The notes: generated from the sequence alone by a model not told the origin. A stretch of DNA of 64,000 nucleotides from Chionis minor (GCA_013398295.1 VZSF01007805.1:1066752-1130751); one strand, 5' to 3'; positions 1 through 13,290 are shown, counted from the stretch's first letter. Translations and numbers: made by a program.

Positions 1-202
1 GCGGACAATGGGGGCCCTGTCCCTGTCTCTGTCCCCGTCCGGGGCCCGGCCCGGCCCGGCCCGGCGGCGGCGGCGGCCTCGGGGCGGCCTTTCCAAGGAA
101 CACGCACCGCCTCGTCCCGGTGCGCGCCCTGCGCTCGGCGGCTCCAGCTGATGGAGACAGCCCAGCCCCGGCCGCCCCCCGCGGGAACCGGCACCGGCAC
201 CC

Positions 203-294
203 GGGATGGGATGGGACGGGACGGGGCGGGGCGGGACGGGACGGGATGGGACGGGATGGGATGGAATGGAATGGGATGGGATGGGATGGGACGG
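203..294 (+). repeat. (GGGAY)n pentanucleotide minisatellite
   Basis: About 18 tandem copies of a five-base unit, mostly GGGAT or GGGAC, with occasional GGGGC and GGAAT variants. Each unit has a run of three or four G, so the + strand has ample G-tracts for G-quadruplex formation. A shorter perfect array of the same unit lies in the other CpG island of this window, at about 37979-38003. Confidence 0.9.
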
Positions 295-417
295 TGCGGT
301 CTCTCCCTGCAGAGGGATGCCGTGACCCCGGGCACCGAGGCGGGGGCAGCGCGGTGGGTGTCCCCCTGGGAGGGGACACCGGTGCCGCTCCCGGCCCGGG
401 CTGTGGAACCCGGCCCC

Positions 418-471
418 GTCCTCCTCCTCCTCCTTCTCCTCCTCCTCTCCTCCTCTTCCTCCTCCTCCAGG
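418..471 (+). repeat. CCT/TCC-rich pyrimidine tract
   Basis: An almost pure pyrimidine stretch built from CCT, CTT and TCC triplets, ending at CTCCAG. It could serve as a polypyrimidine tract before a 3' splice site at about 470, but it is also an ordinary simple repeat and nothing downstream reads as a recognisable exon. Confidence 0.6.
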
Positions 472-640
472 GATGTCCCCGCGGCGGTGGCCGTGCCAGG
501 CGGGAGGGTGTGTGACCCCAGCACTGCCATCCCTCTTCCCGGCAGTGGCCAGGCCAGGCCTGATGGAAGGTTCCCGTTGCAGTTTCCCTCACCCCCACCA
601 CCCCCTTCCCCGCCCCGCAATTTATTCTCTTCGTGGTTTT

Positions 641-3600
641 CTTTTCATACAAGTAAATTAGATTGATGTTTTACTTTGTGGTGGTTTCGTGGTTCGGGAA
701 AGGTGATGGGATGAAAGCTCTAGGCCTTCTTTGGCCAGAGGTTGCTCTGCAGAAGGCAACGGTGGCTTTCTTCAGCACCCCTATGCCTGGAAATTTGACC
801 AGAAGGGACAATAGCAGAAAGGGAAATTCACACTTGAGTTACATGCAGCTATCTCCCGAGCCAATATCCACCATTTAGTGCCATTTCTGATGACAGGAGG
901 TATTTTAGTGTCCGTTATGAATTAGACAGAGACCACCAGCAAACTCAGATGGCTGCCAGTAATGGTAGTAACGACTTTCCATCCCTACTGATTTGGCTGT
1001 GCCCCAGCTGGTGATGAGGAGGAGCGAGGGTCGGTCCCGTTTCCAGACTCCAAGCTATCCGGTATGCGGGGCTTCCCTCACTTTTGTAGGTGCATGGGGT
1101 TTTTATTCTGCAGGACTTTATTTTTAAAACCCTTAATGCTGGTTTTTCAGACGGAGAATCCGACTGGTACTTTTTTTCCCAGGATGACCCTTCACACAGC
1201 GGCTCTGTGATCAGGAGGAACAAGTTTGTGACTCAACACACCTTGATTAATGAAAATTTTCAAAATTTTTCAAAAATTTTGGAACAGCAGAAGGAGCTGG
1301 CATACCAATGCATGGTTAAATTGTCCAGTTTTGCTTTTCAGGGATTTATGCAAACACTTGTTTATTTAATTACATCTAATTTAAGGATACGCACCGAGCG
1401 CTTCACTTTGATCTATGACTTTCACAACATTCAGCAAATGCCACAGGAAAAGTCAATGAATAGTGCCTTTTCTCACTTGGTTTCGTTCCTTACCGCACAT
1501 TCACACAACTGTGATGGGAAACTGTAACTGAACCTACATTTGCTCAAAAAAAAGGTCACTTTGAAAGCTTTGAAGCACCTTTTAACAAACCTGTCCTGAA
1601 TTTCAAGTAGTTGACAACACTTGAGATGGGTTGAGTTTCTCTGGAGTTCAGGTTAGACTGTGACCCTTTCATAGGCTTTCCCTGCACACGTTTCCCTGTC
1701 GCAAACCGTGACCCAGCATTTACCTTCCAGGCTGTGCCTACGTCTCCTGGATGTACGTCAGGAAACAGGAAAAAGTTTGGAATATCTTCCTTTTTTAGAT
1801 TTTGTTTGGTGCGACGTACTGTTCCAGACATTTGTTGTCCTAAGTGAACTGGGAAATACTCCCTGCTTCATGTGATCAAGAGTATTTTACTGGCTCCTCG
1901 CTTTTTGTGCTGTGGGCAACCGCTGTTTGTCAGGTAAATTCTGCTGGGAGCGTGGCTGATGCCAAGCAGGAGTTTGAAAGAGTTGGCTTACGCCGCAGGT
2001 ATTACAGATTTACTGAGTATATCCTGTCATTTTCACAGGCCTGTATCTCTCCAGGGAAAGGACTTTCCAGTGAAACAAATCAAGAAAAATAAGTAACTGA
2101 ATGGCTGATCTTCCCTCTGCCCGGTGTCAGGTTTTCGTGGCCATGCATAGGGACCGGCGAGCAGTGAGAAGCGCTGTGTGGGACGGAGGCTCCTCCGGGT
2201 GCTGGTGCTCCCATTGCTGTAAGTATCCAGCACCAAACCAGAGCACACCGGAGGTTTACAGCCGTGTGAATTCTGGGAAAAGATCTTACTAAACGCAGAG
2301 TCCAGCCCTTTTTTTGTACTGTGTTTATTTTCCTCTTTCTCATTCTCTTTTTCCTCTGCCCATCCTTTGCCGCAGGTTTCTTCCATCTTTTTCCTCCTCC
2401 TCCTTCTCCTTTTCCCTGTTCCAGTCTTTTTCCCCGTGGCCTTTCCTCTTCTAATGTTTACCTACCTTGGGCTGGGCCTCTCCCGCAGCCCCTGCCAGGC
2501 CACCGGTTCCTGCCACACTAAATCAGTCCTCCCGGAGTCAATGGCTCCTCTCAGTCACTCGCAGGAGGTGCAAATCCAGGGGGGCAAATTAAGCATAGCG
2601 ACGCGCAGGCGGAGCGGCCGCGTAGCCAGAAGGCTTCAGCAGCTAAAATTCAAGTGGGTTCAGATTTTTTTTTTTTTCTTGCTTTGATTTGCCCAGAGTT
2701 TATGCCGAATACTTGGAGTATGGCATTTCCTATTTGTTTTCTTCCTCTTGCCTACTACCCTCCCTTCATCCGTGCTCATGCTGGTCAGTTTTTATATGGT
2801 CTGTGCCTTGCCTGCGGTTTGTAATATTGGGGGTTTTTTTTTGCTTTGCAGTATTTGTGCACTGAGAGGCACTTTGCTTTGTAGGTGTGCTGTCTCTGGC
2901 TGCTGTCAAGGTGTGGCAGAGGTTCCCGTTGTGTGAAAGTGGACGGGGGACTTGTGAGCCTCCTGACTCTGTGGGAGCGTCAGAAACGGAGAAGGAAAAT
3001 TTGGTGTAGTGTTCCATTGTGCTCTTTGCTGCTTCAGCGTGGGAACTGCGCTGCTGTACAGATACACCTCACAGAGGTATAAGGGATGTAGCAGCAGCAT
3101 AACAGAGGCACGGAGCATCCCTGCTGCTGGTCAGTGTGTTCCCGCTGGACCGCTGACCGGCAGTACGTACTGCACGGCTTTCTCATCCCGAGCTGGATGC
3201 AGAAAGGCAAAGGGGTTACAGCCAGCTCCTCCCGCCCAGTCAGAGGCTCAAAATACCTTTGTCACCGTCATTCAAGGACCTGGCATTAACTTTGTTTTAG
3301 TACCAGCCACTACCATTTCCTCACCGAGACAGGTGGATTACTTAACATATACTCACCTACCCCTGTGCCTGGGTATCTCAACACTGGGCTGCATTCAGAA
3401 GATGCAATTTACATCAGGCACATCCCTATAGCTGATGTTTGCAGGCTTTGGCTCTCCATGCCACACAAAAAAAAAAGAAAGAAAAAAGAAAAAGAGGTGA
3501 TCCTAGGTGCACCTGGCTGCACCTGGATTTCATAGCCATAGCTATTGTTTTCACCCCGTGCAGTGATACAGCTTGCAAACGATAGCACTATAACCTGAAA

Positions 3601-6600
3601 TGTCTTTATACATTCTAGAAAAAAACATTTTTGCAGCTGTGTCTCGCGAGTTCCATGAAGGAGGCTGGGGCATCAGGAGCACACACAGGGTCTTCCCCAG
3701 CATCAGCTGAAACGAAGGTCCTGGACAGAAATCCCACCCCAGGGAGTTAATCATCCCAAATGACCGCAGGAGAAATTTCTTCTTAACTTTAAACTTCGGT
3801 CCTCAGAGTGCAGCATTTCCCAGTGGAGCAACGCATGCGAACTGACAGCTGTGAAGAGGGAATGAGCAAGCTCAAAAGAAAATTGCTCCCAATCGCAAGG
3901 AGTTACTGGAGCTAGCTGAACCTGATTGCAATCAGTCGGGTTGTGCCTGAGAAATCCTTGATCAAAGCAGGCTTCCAGGCTGTGGTCCATAATGATTGTC
4001 AGCTGCTGTCTGCCTCAGTCTACAGCTTAACTGCACCTCGGAGACACCCACCTTCTGCTTTTGTCTGTGTGGTGGGACTGTGTGGCCCAGAATACGCTCT
4101 CTTCGGTATGTTCAGGTTTACTTGTTTGTTTTCTTTTTCTACATTTGAAATACATGAGAAACTCTTCTTTCCCCAAAGGTGTTTTGTTTCTGTATAGTTA
4201 ATAATCACAGCTATGTTTCTGTAAGGTTAGTCTGCGTCAAAGCTAGGGGAACCCTCTGCCTTCTTTCTGATGTTTGCCCTTCCTCCCTGCTGTTCATGGC
4301 CCAATAGAACAGGTTTTTGTCACTGATAAATGGACATTCAAAGGACTTGCCTAGCCTGTGGATTTATGAACACATTTCTGCAGCTGTTTTCTTGGGGGGA
4401 AAAAAAATAGTATTGATTAGGATTTTTTTTTTTCTTTGCATGCAAATAGAAGGTGAGGCCTGATTTGGCAGGGTGCTGAACGTGCTCTGCCACACAGTGA
4501 ATTCTGTCACTTGCTGCGCTTTCCAGGCTAGCTGCTGGAAATGTCACAGCATTCATTTCAGAATCCCCTGAGGTGCCTGTTGGCTTTGTCCAGAATCATT
4601 ACTCATTCTCTGCTACGTACACAAGCTTATTAAAACACAGTGAGACCTTAGTTGTGTTTGCTGCGTTACTGTTTATTTCCATTCTGTTCCATCTGGGCTC
4701 TCACCCTTTGCCTACCAATATGCTACGTGAGCACCTTGCAGTGGCAGCTAGCTGTGTTCTTCCATTGTTTGTGCTTATTTCGTGGCACACATGAGCTAAG
4801 GGATGCGAGGAAGCCAGCCACAACCTCCTCCAGGGCTGCTCTGCTGCAGGAGATCAGTTGCTCTGGCTCGTGCCCCTCGCTGCTAGTCCGTGATAGTGTG
4901 GTGAAAAAAAATCAATAGCAGACAAATAAGTAGACACGATGTCAGCCTTGCAGATAGGGAGGACTTGCAGGCAGCCAACAGATCATGTATGTGCTTTAAG
5001 AATGTTTGTGGAGACGGAGTTAGGATCCAAGAATGTGCAAAATAGCTGCCCATCCCAGTCTTACGTGCCTGCGATTAGGCAGAAGTGCGAAACCATCTCT
5101 AGGCTTGATCAGCGTCCAAATCTGAAAGATGTGTCTCGCGCTGTGGAGCTGGTTGGGGTGATCTTTCTGGGGGAGTGAAGAAGAAACGGTGTGAATGGAG
5201 TCTTTTCCTCACCTTATCTCTGCTGGTGGCTGAAATACAACTGGAGGGAGCCAGCTGGCCAGAGCTGGCAGGCCGCTCTGCAAAAGGGTCCTTGCGTGGG
5301 CTCCATCCAGCAGCCAGGAGCCCGGCGGCTTGCGCGGCCCTGCGGGGACAAGGACATCTCTCTGAGTCAGCCAGGAAGCCTGTCTGCTGGCCACTGGTTT
5401 CCCAGGGACCGATGTCCTCAGGAAGTAAAAGGTTAGCAGGGGCTATCAGCAGACTACTGTAGTGCGGAGACTTTTTTACGATGGCATTAACGGCTCTTTT
5501 CCTGTTGTTGTACAGAAATTATGACTCCTAGTGTCAGTGTTGAGATGAAAGTAGAAGCTCTGTTGCATGGAGCAAGCACTAAAAGCTAGGTGTTTATTAA
5601 TCATAAAAGAAAATTAGTGCTGGCTGGCGGCTATTTACTTCCAGAGAAGTTTGCTTTTGTGTTGTTATTCTTTTAACTCTTTGCACTCGTCTGTATCGTT
5701 TTGTGCACAGCCAGCTATGTCTCTGTTACTGTCCTCTCTTCCTGCCTAACCAGGGGTCCGCTTCCGAAACGCCCCATGAGCTCAACTTTTAGGCTTACAG
5801 GTTAATTTGGGATCAGAGCAGAAAAACGGGAGGTAGGATGTGTCTCTCGGGTCAGCAGTGTGTGATAACACGATAACGTTTGTAAACCAGTTGTGAGGGG
5901 GGAGCCTCCGGTTTCAAGGAGTGGGCTTTTTCAGGAGGTCCTCATACAGTCTTTAACAGTGCCATGTCAGAATAAAAATCATTGATTAAAAGCGCGCCTT
6001 ACTTGTGCTGCTAAAAACACTTCTAGATTATACACGCTGAAAACAGTAAATATTTAACGTACAGGTTTACTTTTCCTGGTTTATAGAGAGCTCAGTGGGC
6101 CTGACAGAGCAGCTAGACAGATGTGTTTATAGCCAGCTCCCCGCGCGGGTACAATGCTGCAGTGTTTGGCCTGCGAGCACCGCAGGGGCATGCTTAAAAA
6201 AATAAAAGCCTTCCATTTACATTGGGGGGGAAAAAAAAAATCCTCAGAATGTTTCTATTAATACTAGCTGGTGTAAAACCCCAAATTCTACATTTCAAGC
6301 CTTACATATTTCAAAAATAGAGGACTAGATGGTGGTTAGTGAGGATGTGGGGTAAGAAACGTTTCCTCGCTTACGTAGCCGGTGAAAGGGACGGTGGAGG
6401 TGGCAGCTCTTCTTGCAGGAGAAGAGGGTGGTTGCTGAGGTGCCCCTGATGAAGGTCGGGTGTGAAATGAATAGCTGAGGAGTGAGCAGCAAACCCTGTG
6501 CAGGGGGAGGCGTGCGGTGCCTGTGGTTTTCCATGGACTAGGAGCTGGGGCTCAGGACCACAGTTCAGAGCCTGGCCACTATCGTTGGGCATGTTGCTAC

Positions 6601-8532
6601 AAGGTGAGGGGGACCAGATGCCGTGGGGAAAGCAAAACGTGCAGAGCCCTCCCCACGGGACAGGGTGCACACACCTCCCACACCTGCAGGATGCCGACAG
6701 TGGGGAAGTCTTCTACGTTCAGGGAGATTTTTTTACACGTTAGCTTTGATCTTGGCTGAGGTCTTACCTGAGCGCTAGCTTCTGATCTCAATTATACTGA
6801 GGTTAAAACTGATTTATCTGGTCAAAATTAGTGGCATTAATTAGTTAGCACACATTAATTAACTGAAACAACTGACATTTGAGTTTCTGGAGAGCTCCCA
6901 AGGAATGCGTGGCCGCATCTGCCTGCCCCTGACTTCCTCAGAAGTTATCCTCGGCTGTGGAGTGAGTTTATTTCAATGATCTGATTAAACAGCCAGCAGC
7001 TTTTTAACTCTTGAAGAGAAAAGATTAACTTTTAAAAAGGGATTCTTGGGCTGACTAAATTCTCAGGAAAGTTTTCTGTTGAAAAAAAGTAGAATTAGGA
7101 AGTAGAAGTCTGTGTTAGGGCTGGCTAAGCACTCTATGATTAAATACAGCCATATATACATATAAAATTTAATAGTCCTCTCAGTGTCTGACTGAAGCTC
7201 AAGAGTCCTGGTGAGCTTGTTTTGCTTTCCCACCAGCTTTACCTGCAGAGGACATCTTTCCCTGCCTGCAGGTGACCTGCCATCCTGGTGACACAAGGGG
7301 ATGGGGCCATCCCACGGTTTCCTGCTCAGCGCAGGACCCAGCATCATCCTGGTAAAACCAGCTCAGCACCTCTCCTTACCAGGGCCGTCCAGCCCAGGGG
7401 CGCTGGGCTGCCTTTGCCTTCGAGTTCCTGGTCTGAAGCTCCTTTTACGCGGAGACCACCCCGCTGCACCGGGGGCATCATGAAAGGAGAGTGCCGAGAG
7501 GAAAGGGCTCCTGTGCCGAGCGCCGGTGTTACCACAGCAGCACTAGGGGCCATTGCACACCCAGGAGGAGCAGCACAATAAAGCCACTCTTTCTTTGCAA
7601 GCTGAACTACAGCCCGTGTTTCAACGTGGCCCGCTCGCACCTCTTTAGTGTGCGTTAGCTGTGAGCACCGATTCAAGCGAACCCAGCCATCTTCACCCCA
7701 AACTGAGATTCATTGATTGCAGCAGTGCCAGCCTGAGGCACCCTGCTCTGCCCCAGCTGCTCCCCGGCGCCCCGTTTCCCCACGTTTATGACCTCCTTTC
7801 TGCTGGGAGAGCGGCACCAAGCTCTGCTGTACGACAAAGCCCCCAGCTTGGGTCTCCCGAGGGGAGCGAACTGGCACGTTAACCCGCTGCGCGACCTGGC
7901 AAAGACTTGTGACTCTGTGCGGGTTTTATGGCAGGATACCCTCGCCCGAGCACCACACGTTGAGGAGGCTACACAGTTGATGCACAGTCAGCTCCTGAAG
8001 GGCAGCTGGCATGATGACAGTAGACTTAAAAAATGAATGAATTGTCAGCTCCAGTCTGGATGTCACCATCATTTTAATGCTAATGGACTTTTTCCTCAGC
8101 CAGCCCTGCCGTCTGAATGGGGAGCACAGAAACATCCCGATATTTATGGGATTTTAACTAGATTAGTTACAAACCTATAAAGCAAAGAAAGAGACAGTTC
8201 ATCCAGTATTGGGGAGGGGAGTGTTAAAAATGCCACCTCAGATAAAATATTATGGGAGTTGAGTAACTGTAAATAAGAACCTTGCCTATGAAATAGCTTC
8301 TTATGTGAGCTTGGGATGAGGGCCAAGAGAATGTCTAGGGCTTGGGGAAATTTATTAGCCCAGATCAACAGGCTTTCTGGGACTCAGGAGATGGGGTGGC
8401 AAAGAACTTGCCTGCTGGAGTCTGCACTTCCTCCATTCATGCCTGCAGCGGGAGTTTCACTCATAAAACTTTCAAGATGGTTCATTTGCATTTTTTGAAT
8501 TTTCTTGGTTCTCATTAGCAGCTGCAGTTCTG
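641..8532. other. Non-coding stretch, nothing recognised
   Basis: Mixed-composition sequence with no recognised exon, RNA gene or interspersed repeat. Small low-complexity runs occur: poly-T at about 2666-2680, an A-rich AAAG run at about 3467-3495, and a G7-A11 junction at about 6223-6240. A GC-richer patch around 7370-7570 contains some CpG. Open frames are short and occur in several frames and both strands, as expected by chance. Confidence 0.6.
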
Positions 8533-8690
8533 GCCTGGGACTTGGGGAGAGCTGGGTTCAAGCTCTGAGTTTCCACAGCCTGCCAGTGTGGTCTCGGACA
8601 AGTCATTCATCTCCCTGTGCTTCAATGGCCCTCTGTAGAGAGGAGATACACGTTATTTCCTGACTCAAGGGGGATGTTAGGAGGGTGCGC
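8533..8690 (+). repeat. MIR-type SINE relic
   Basis: The segment follows the MIR core order. A B-box-like GGGTTCAAGCTCT lies near 8554. It is followed by a CCACAGCC...CCAGTGTGG block, then GGACAAGTCATTCATCTCCC at 8596-8615, which matches the MIR core 'GGGCAAGTCACTTAACCTC' type block. After that come CTGTGCTTCA and a GGAGATA...GGATGTTAGGAGG stretch equivalent to the MIR GGGGATAATA...GTTGTGAGG part. It is diverged and lacks a clean 3' tail, as expected for a very old amniote SINE. No coding capacity is expected. Confidence 0.75.
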
Positions 8691-11539
8691 TGGGGACCGG
8701 GAGGCATTCAGGTACCTGAGGTAGGAGTGAGAGTACTCTGGGTGCTAACGAATTACAAGAGCGTATGCAGGGCAGCTACAATGCACAAGCTGACTCCTCG
8801 AAGGGGGAGGAATGGCATTTTGGCGGGGCAGGAGGGTGCGATGGGTCTTCTCTTTGATCCCAGTCATTTTAGTCACTGCCGTGATTCGCCCTGCTCAGAC
8901 ACCTTTATTTTATACCCTCTGCCAGTGCAAGCTGGCCGTCCTGATTAGGGTCATTGCTGTCCTGATGACACGAGGGTCATCTTGGCTATGCATTCCCTTA
9001 AAAAAGGGGTACGTGCGCATCAATAGCACACAAATTGGGAACCCACTGCCTTTTGTCTGCCCCGTTTTTCATCTCTCTCTCATTCCCGTTCGCACCCTTC
9101 TGCCGTTCCATATGTTGTTCCTTACCTGTCTTCAGCTTTCTGTCCAGGTTCTTCAAGCACGTGTGTCCCCTTCTGCATTCGCTTTGGTATTTCTGCCTCC
9201 ACCTCCGTCCTCACTCCCATGTTTTGTCCGTGTTTTATTTTTCTTATCTTGTTTTTGGAACCCGTCCTTAGCCTCTCCTATGTATTTCCCTTTTCCTCCC
9301 TCTAGTTCCAAGAGCTCTTCAGTAAACAGCATCCCCCTCCTATCCTGACTCATTGCCCACTGACAGTGGAAAGATTTCATCACGAAAGCGATGCAGAGAT
9401 CTCCCGTTTTAGAGTCTGGGGTAGGTTAGGATGACCTCGCTCCGCCTGTCAAATGAAGAGCCACAGGATGTAGTTCCTCAGCTGATGTTCGTTTGCCAAT
9501 TTATCTCAGGGACATTTGAGACTGTCCAGTTACCCTTCATTCCCACACCAGTGTAAGTACCCGTGTGCGCTGCGGGGATGCTGCATCATGCCCTGTATTG
9601 TCCCGTTCCCGTGTGATGGCAGCGAGTACCTCGGTGGCTGTTGGTAATGTACTTAGCCAAAGTGTGGGAAAACTCTCAGACTTGAACTTCGCTTTGTGTT
9701 TCCATGCCATATGAAACTTGTTGAATGTTTGTCCTTCCCTTCACGTGGCTGCTGCCTGCTCTTGTATTGCACTGACATATGTGAAATCTATTTGGTCTCC
9801 TTTTTAATATGCTGCTTACAGTATAAATGCAAAAGCAGACAGTGCTTCTGAAAAGAAATGAATGTGACTGTGGTGGTGGTTGTTGTTATAAATAGTGCAA
9901 AGGATTTAGAAGCTATTCAGTCTTTCAGGCAGGAATCACAAGAGTTCTGTATAATAAAATCTTAAGGCGCTCATATTTATCTATCAAAGTCTTCCCAGTA
10001 GTGATTGGCCTAGTTCACTCATTATCGTTTGTCTTCAGCGCAGGGTGAGGATGTTCTGCTCTTCACAGGAGTGAGGCTTAGCCTCCAAAATTGTGCTGGG
10101 CTGGATCATATGTCCGACCTGTACATGCCTATAGCACTGTTATTCATGCAAATCAGGTATTTGCATGTGCAGCTGGCCTGTTTGCATAAAGTACCGTGGT
10201 ATTTCCACACGCGAATTTTTGAGGTTGGTTCCTAAAATCAGTGCTGCATTTTTCCTCTGCCAGAGTGAAATGCAAATATTTATTTATTGACAGAGCTGGA
10301 GCTGATCGTTTTCCCTGTCCGTGTCTGAGCTGTCTGTTCCGTCAGATGAAAACAAGTAGTATTCTGATTTCTTTTTAGAATGCATTTGTTCATAACTGCG
10401 TCAAAAACAATTAGTGCCTGCTCTCTGCCAGCCCCGGTGGAGTGCTGTATATATTTGTGTGTGTGTGTGTGTGTGTATGTATATCAAAAGGGGCTGAACG
10501 CCCAGAAATTCTCTTGGCAGCCCTGCTGTCTGGTTAGAAAAGGAAGTGAGCTACAAAATTTGAACATTCAGTTCTGAGACTTGAAAGCTTTCTGGATTTT
10601 ATTACTGACTCAACAGGGTTTTCATTATGTATGTGGCCAAGAGGAGAGGTTTACGCAAGAGGAACATATTGTAGTTGAATATGTTTGTAATTTTACACAT
10701 TGTTAAATAATTGAGATAACTAGATGTCTCCTAAATGGACAAAATAAATTAAGTGTTAGCGGCAGTGTCACTGTGGCACAGGCAAGTCGATACAGAAGAG
10801 TGGCCAGCCCTCATCTGAAAGCTGATTTCCAGTGCAGATGGGTCCACATCCAAATGCTGAGTGACATTTTGCTGTCGATGTGAATCCGAGCCATCTTTCC
10901 CTCAGCGTATCTGGAAGCCTCTTGCTGCCTGTCAGTCTCTTCTCTTCTCCTCCAGATGATAGCATCTTCAGCTTGCCTTCCCCCCCACCCCCACTCCCCC
11001 CTTTGCTTTTTAGTAACTCAGTGCTATTTAAACAGCAGTTTGAGGCTCGGTTTCTTCTGCTCTCATTTTCATGTTAGTTTTAGGAAGGAAAATATTTTGA
11101 GAAGCGGATTATCATGCAAAGAGGGAAGGTGTGGGATGCACGGACTAAGCTGTAAATACAGACCGAGGCTGTGTCCCGCTGTCCCACTGGTCTCCTGCGG
11201 CAGGGGATGCGCTGTGGGATCGCACCCTGCGGCCGGGCAGCTCTGCCGCAAACCAGCGTGACAGCAAAGCCAATTCTGGTCCCACAGGCGACACGTTCCC
11301 AGCTAATTTTGCACTTGTTCCTGTGGTGGGTATTTATTCTTCATTGTCTTAAAAAGGTATTTATTTTTAAACCTCTGTGGTCTCTGGTGCCATGCAGTCT
11401 TAGTGCATGCGTTCTCGTGAAACTGCTGTCAGCGGGAAATGTTATCTGTATGTGTCTTTGCATTTTACACGTGGGAAGCCAACACACAGGGAAAATATAA
11501 GGTCATTGGGTAATTCAGGCTGGAATTCAGAACTCAGGC
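8691..11539. other. Non-coding stretch with pyrimidine-rich block
   Basis: No gene recognised. From about 9040 to 9330 the + strand is strongly pyrimidine-rich. This produces a 178-codon hydrophobic open frame ending at 9348 that I regard as compositional. A TG dinucleotide microsatellite lies at 10456-10476. The rest (9350-10450 and 10490-11530) is ordinary AT-leaning sequence. Confidence 0.55.
10456..10476 (+). repeat. (TG)n microsatellite
   Basis: A perfect run of about ten TG units followed by a short ATGTATAT tail. It is a likely length polymorphism and has no other visible role. Confidence 0.9.
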
Positions 11540-12600
11540 TCAACTTCTGTCGGTCCCGTTTATGCCCAGCGTCTCTCTTGTGTGCACCACCATGAGCAGC
11601 CTGGCTCTGCCTTCTGGATAACCACCCCAGAGGTGCCAGGGGCTGCTCCTGAGCCCCCCCAGAACCTCCCCTTCTCCAGGGCGACCAAGCCCCCTTCCCT
11701 CAGCCCGGCAGGCTGGTGGCTGTCTTCGCTGCAGGCTCGTGCCCGGTGGGCGCACAGGAAGCCTGTGTCCTCATCTCTCCTCATCCCTATTGCAGCCCCC
11801 GGGAGTGGGAGGGAGAATCGCTGGTTTCCGTAAACGGGCACCGTGATGGTGATGCTCAAAGCTGCACCGCGGTCCTGCCGCTGCCTGCAACAGCCAGCTC
11901 TCTGGTCACCACAATGTGCTTGCCTTCGTTTTTGGTCTTTTTTTAAAATTATATAGCTCTAGGTAGGGCATGAGATGCCTCCAGCGTTGCGAATCAAGCT
12001 GGGTAGCCTCTCATGTTTGTCTTTGATTTGTTCCATTTGTTCTGTCCTGTGTCTTCATGGAGAAGCATCTACTTTTCCTGCTCTTGGAAAAGATGCATGT
12101 GAGGCAGTGTTATCGCAGGAACGGCCGGTCCGTGGCACTCAGAGTGCAGGTCAGCAAAGTTCAAAGGTGTTTCCTTGCCAGTGCTACATAATTAGTCTCA
12201 TTGAGGGTAAACAGATATGCAAAACAGATCCACTTTTGATGTGGGAAATGCAACATGCGCCTGCCCGTCTGCGTGTACCAAATAGAGGGGTTTACCAGCT
12301 TTTTTCCCCACTTACCCCTCTGCTGCTGGGCTGGGAGACCTGTGGCAGGGCTGCGTGGCCGTCGGGATGCTCCCTGATCCTCATGCCCACAGCAGGCGGT
12401 GGGACACCCCGGACTGCACTGCTGGCCATGCCGGGGACACATCAAGGGGGCTGGGAAGATAACTGGGAGCCCCTGCCATGGCTCCCTCCCTCCCTTGCTG
12501 TCCGCAGCTCCCGGAGGTGCGTGGTACATGCCCAGTGACTCCTGGCCACGGGAAGGTTTTTGTTTGTGGCTGCTAGACTCCAGACTGCGGGCTGCCCCTG
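11540..12600. other. GC-rich block, open on both strands, no gene recognised
   Basis: This GC-rich stretch contains many CpG. It carries overlapping open frames on opposite strands, 187 codons + at 11975-12538 and 156 codons - at 12161-12631. None has a recognisable domain, and opposing overlap of this sort is typical of stop-poor GC-rich DNA. I see no promoter elements. Confidence 0.5.
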
Positions 12601-12627
12601 CACTACAATAAAATATTTTTATGTATA

Positions 12628-12666
12628 ACATATATACTACAGTATGTACATATATACTACAGTATA
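12628..12666 (+). repeat. Two-copy 20-bp tandem duplication
   Basis: A 20-base unit beginning ACATATATACTACAGTAT occurs twice head to tail at 12628-12647 and 12648-12666. AT-rich sequence and an AATAAA hexamer (12607-12612) lie just upstream. It looks like a small slippage duplication. Confidence 0.8.
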
Positions 12667-12698
12667 ACGTTGTTATGCTGGCTTTCTTATTAAATGCC

Positions 12699-13290
12699 TT
12701 TTTTTTTTTTTTGGTTGCTTTTGCCTGCTACTTCGCCCTCTATTTTTGAGTCCATTGGATCAATTTCATCCAACCGTGAAAAGAAGGTATTTGTTTCTGA
12801 GAGATTAAGCCGGAGGCAGAGCCTGGGAAGGCGAGCAGGCGCGGGGAGGAGGGGAGACCCTTCCGATGCCCTGGGAGAGCCGGCAGCCTGAGCACAGCTC
12901 CAGTTAGAGGCTGGAGAAAGAATCCATGGTGGGGAGGCAGAGGGAGAGGCCATGAACGCCCTGACCACAGAAAGTGCCTCCTTGGCGCTCGCATGGTCTT
13001 CAGACACTGGAAAGTCCAACCGCAAGACACAAATCCATAGGAAATGAGGTCTCATTAGTTCCACTGCCCACAACTTGCTCATGGCTCCACCAGTGCTTCC
13101 AAGTGTCCGGTTTGGTCGAAGGGCTACTGGAAACTGGGCGGATGCCTTCCCTGAGTCACCCTGCCTTCCCACCTCCCCAAGGTCGAGGTGCTTCACAGGC
13201 CAGGGCGCTGCCAGAGGAGGTGATGTCCAGCTGCCCATCATCATGCAGGCGTCCAGCCTGCGTCTGGTGTGCTGGCACATTGAAATCCAT
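12699..13290 (-). other. Open frame ending in poly-A on the - strand, possible retrocopy
   Basis: On the - strand a 196-codon frame runs from about 13280 down to 12690 and ends by reading through a 14-base A run (T run at 12699-12712 on +). An open frame next to a 3' poly-A run suggests a decayed retrocopy or a 3' end. However, I recognise no protein family, see no target-site duplication, and a second overlapping frame is also open for 96 codons. Chance in GC-rich DNA remains the simpler reading. Confidence 0.2.

Larger units (their letters stand above)
1..640. promoter_or_regulatory. CpG island, right part (cut by window edge)
   Basis: The first 640 bases are very GC-rich with many CpG dinucleotides, including repeated GGCCC and CGG runs in the first 100 bases. 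From about base 620 the sequence turns abruptly AT-rich. That is the shape of a promoter-associated CpG island whose left part lies outside the window. A 171-codon open frame crosses the island, but it is made of low-complexity residues encoded by the pentamer array and the CCT tract, so I do not call it coding. I see no TATA box or CCAAT array here, and I cannot tell which strand it serves or whether it covers a first exon. Confidence 0.75.

Noticed and set aside
151..666. 171-codon + strand frame in the left CpG island
   Set aside because: Composed of peptides from the GGGAY array and poly-Leu/poly-Ser from the CCT tract; no domain and no splice context.
2131..2218. Acceptor-like and GTAAGT-bounded open segment
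   Set aside because: The donor lacks the usual AG before GT and the translation is not recognisable; treated as a decoy.
8812..9348. 178-codon + strand hydrophobic frame resembling a membrane protein
   Set aside because: Hydrophobicity follows from the pyrimidine-rich DNA at 9040-9330; no recognised family, and the matching - strand frame is a purine-encoded Lys/Glu/Gly run.
11975..12631. Opposing 187- and 156-codon frames
   Set aside because: Overlapping open frames on both strands with no domain, in GC-rich DNA, are most simply chance.
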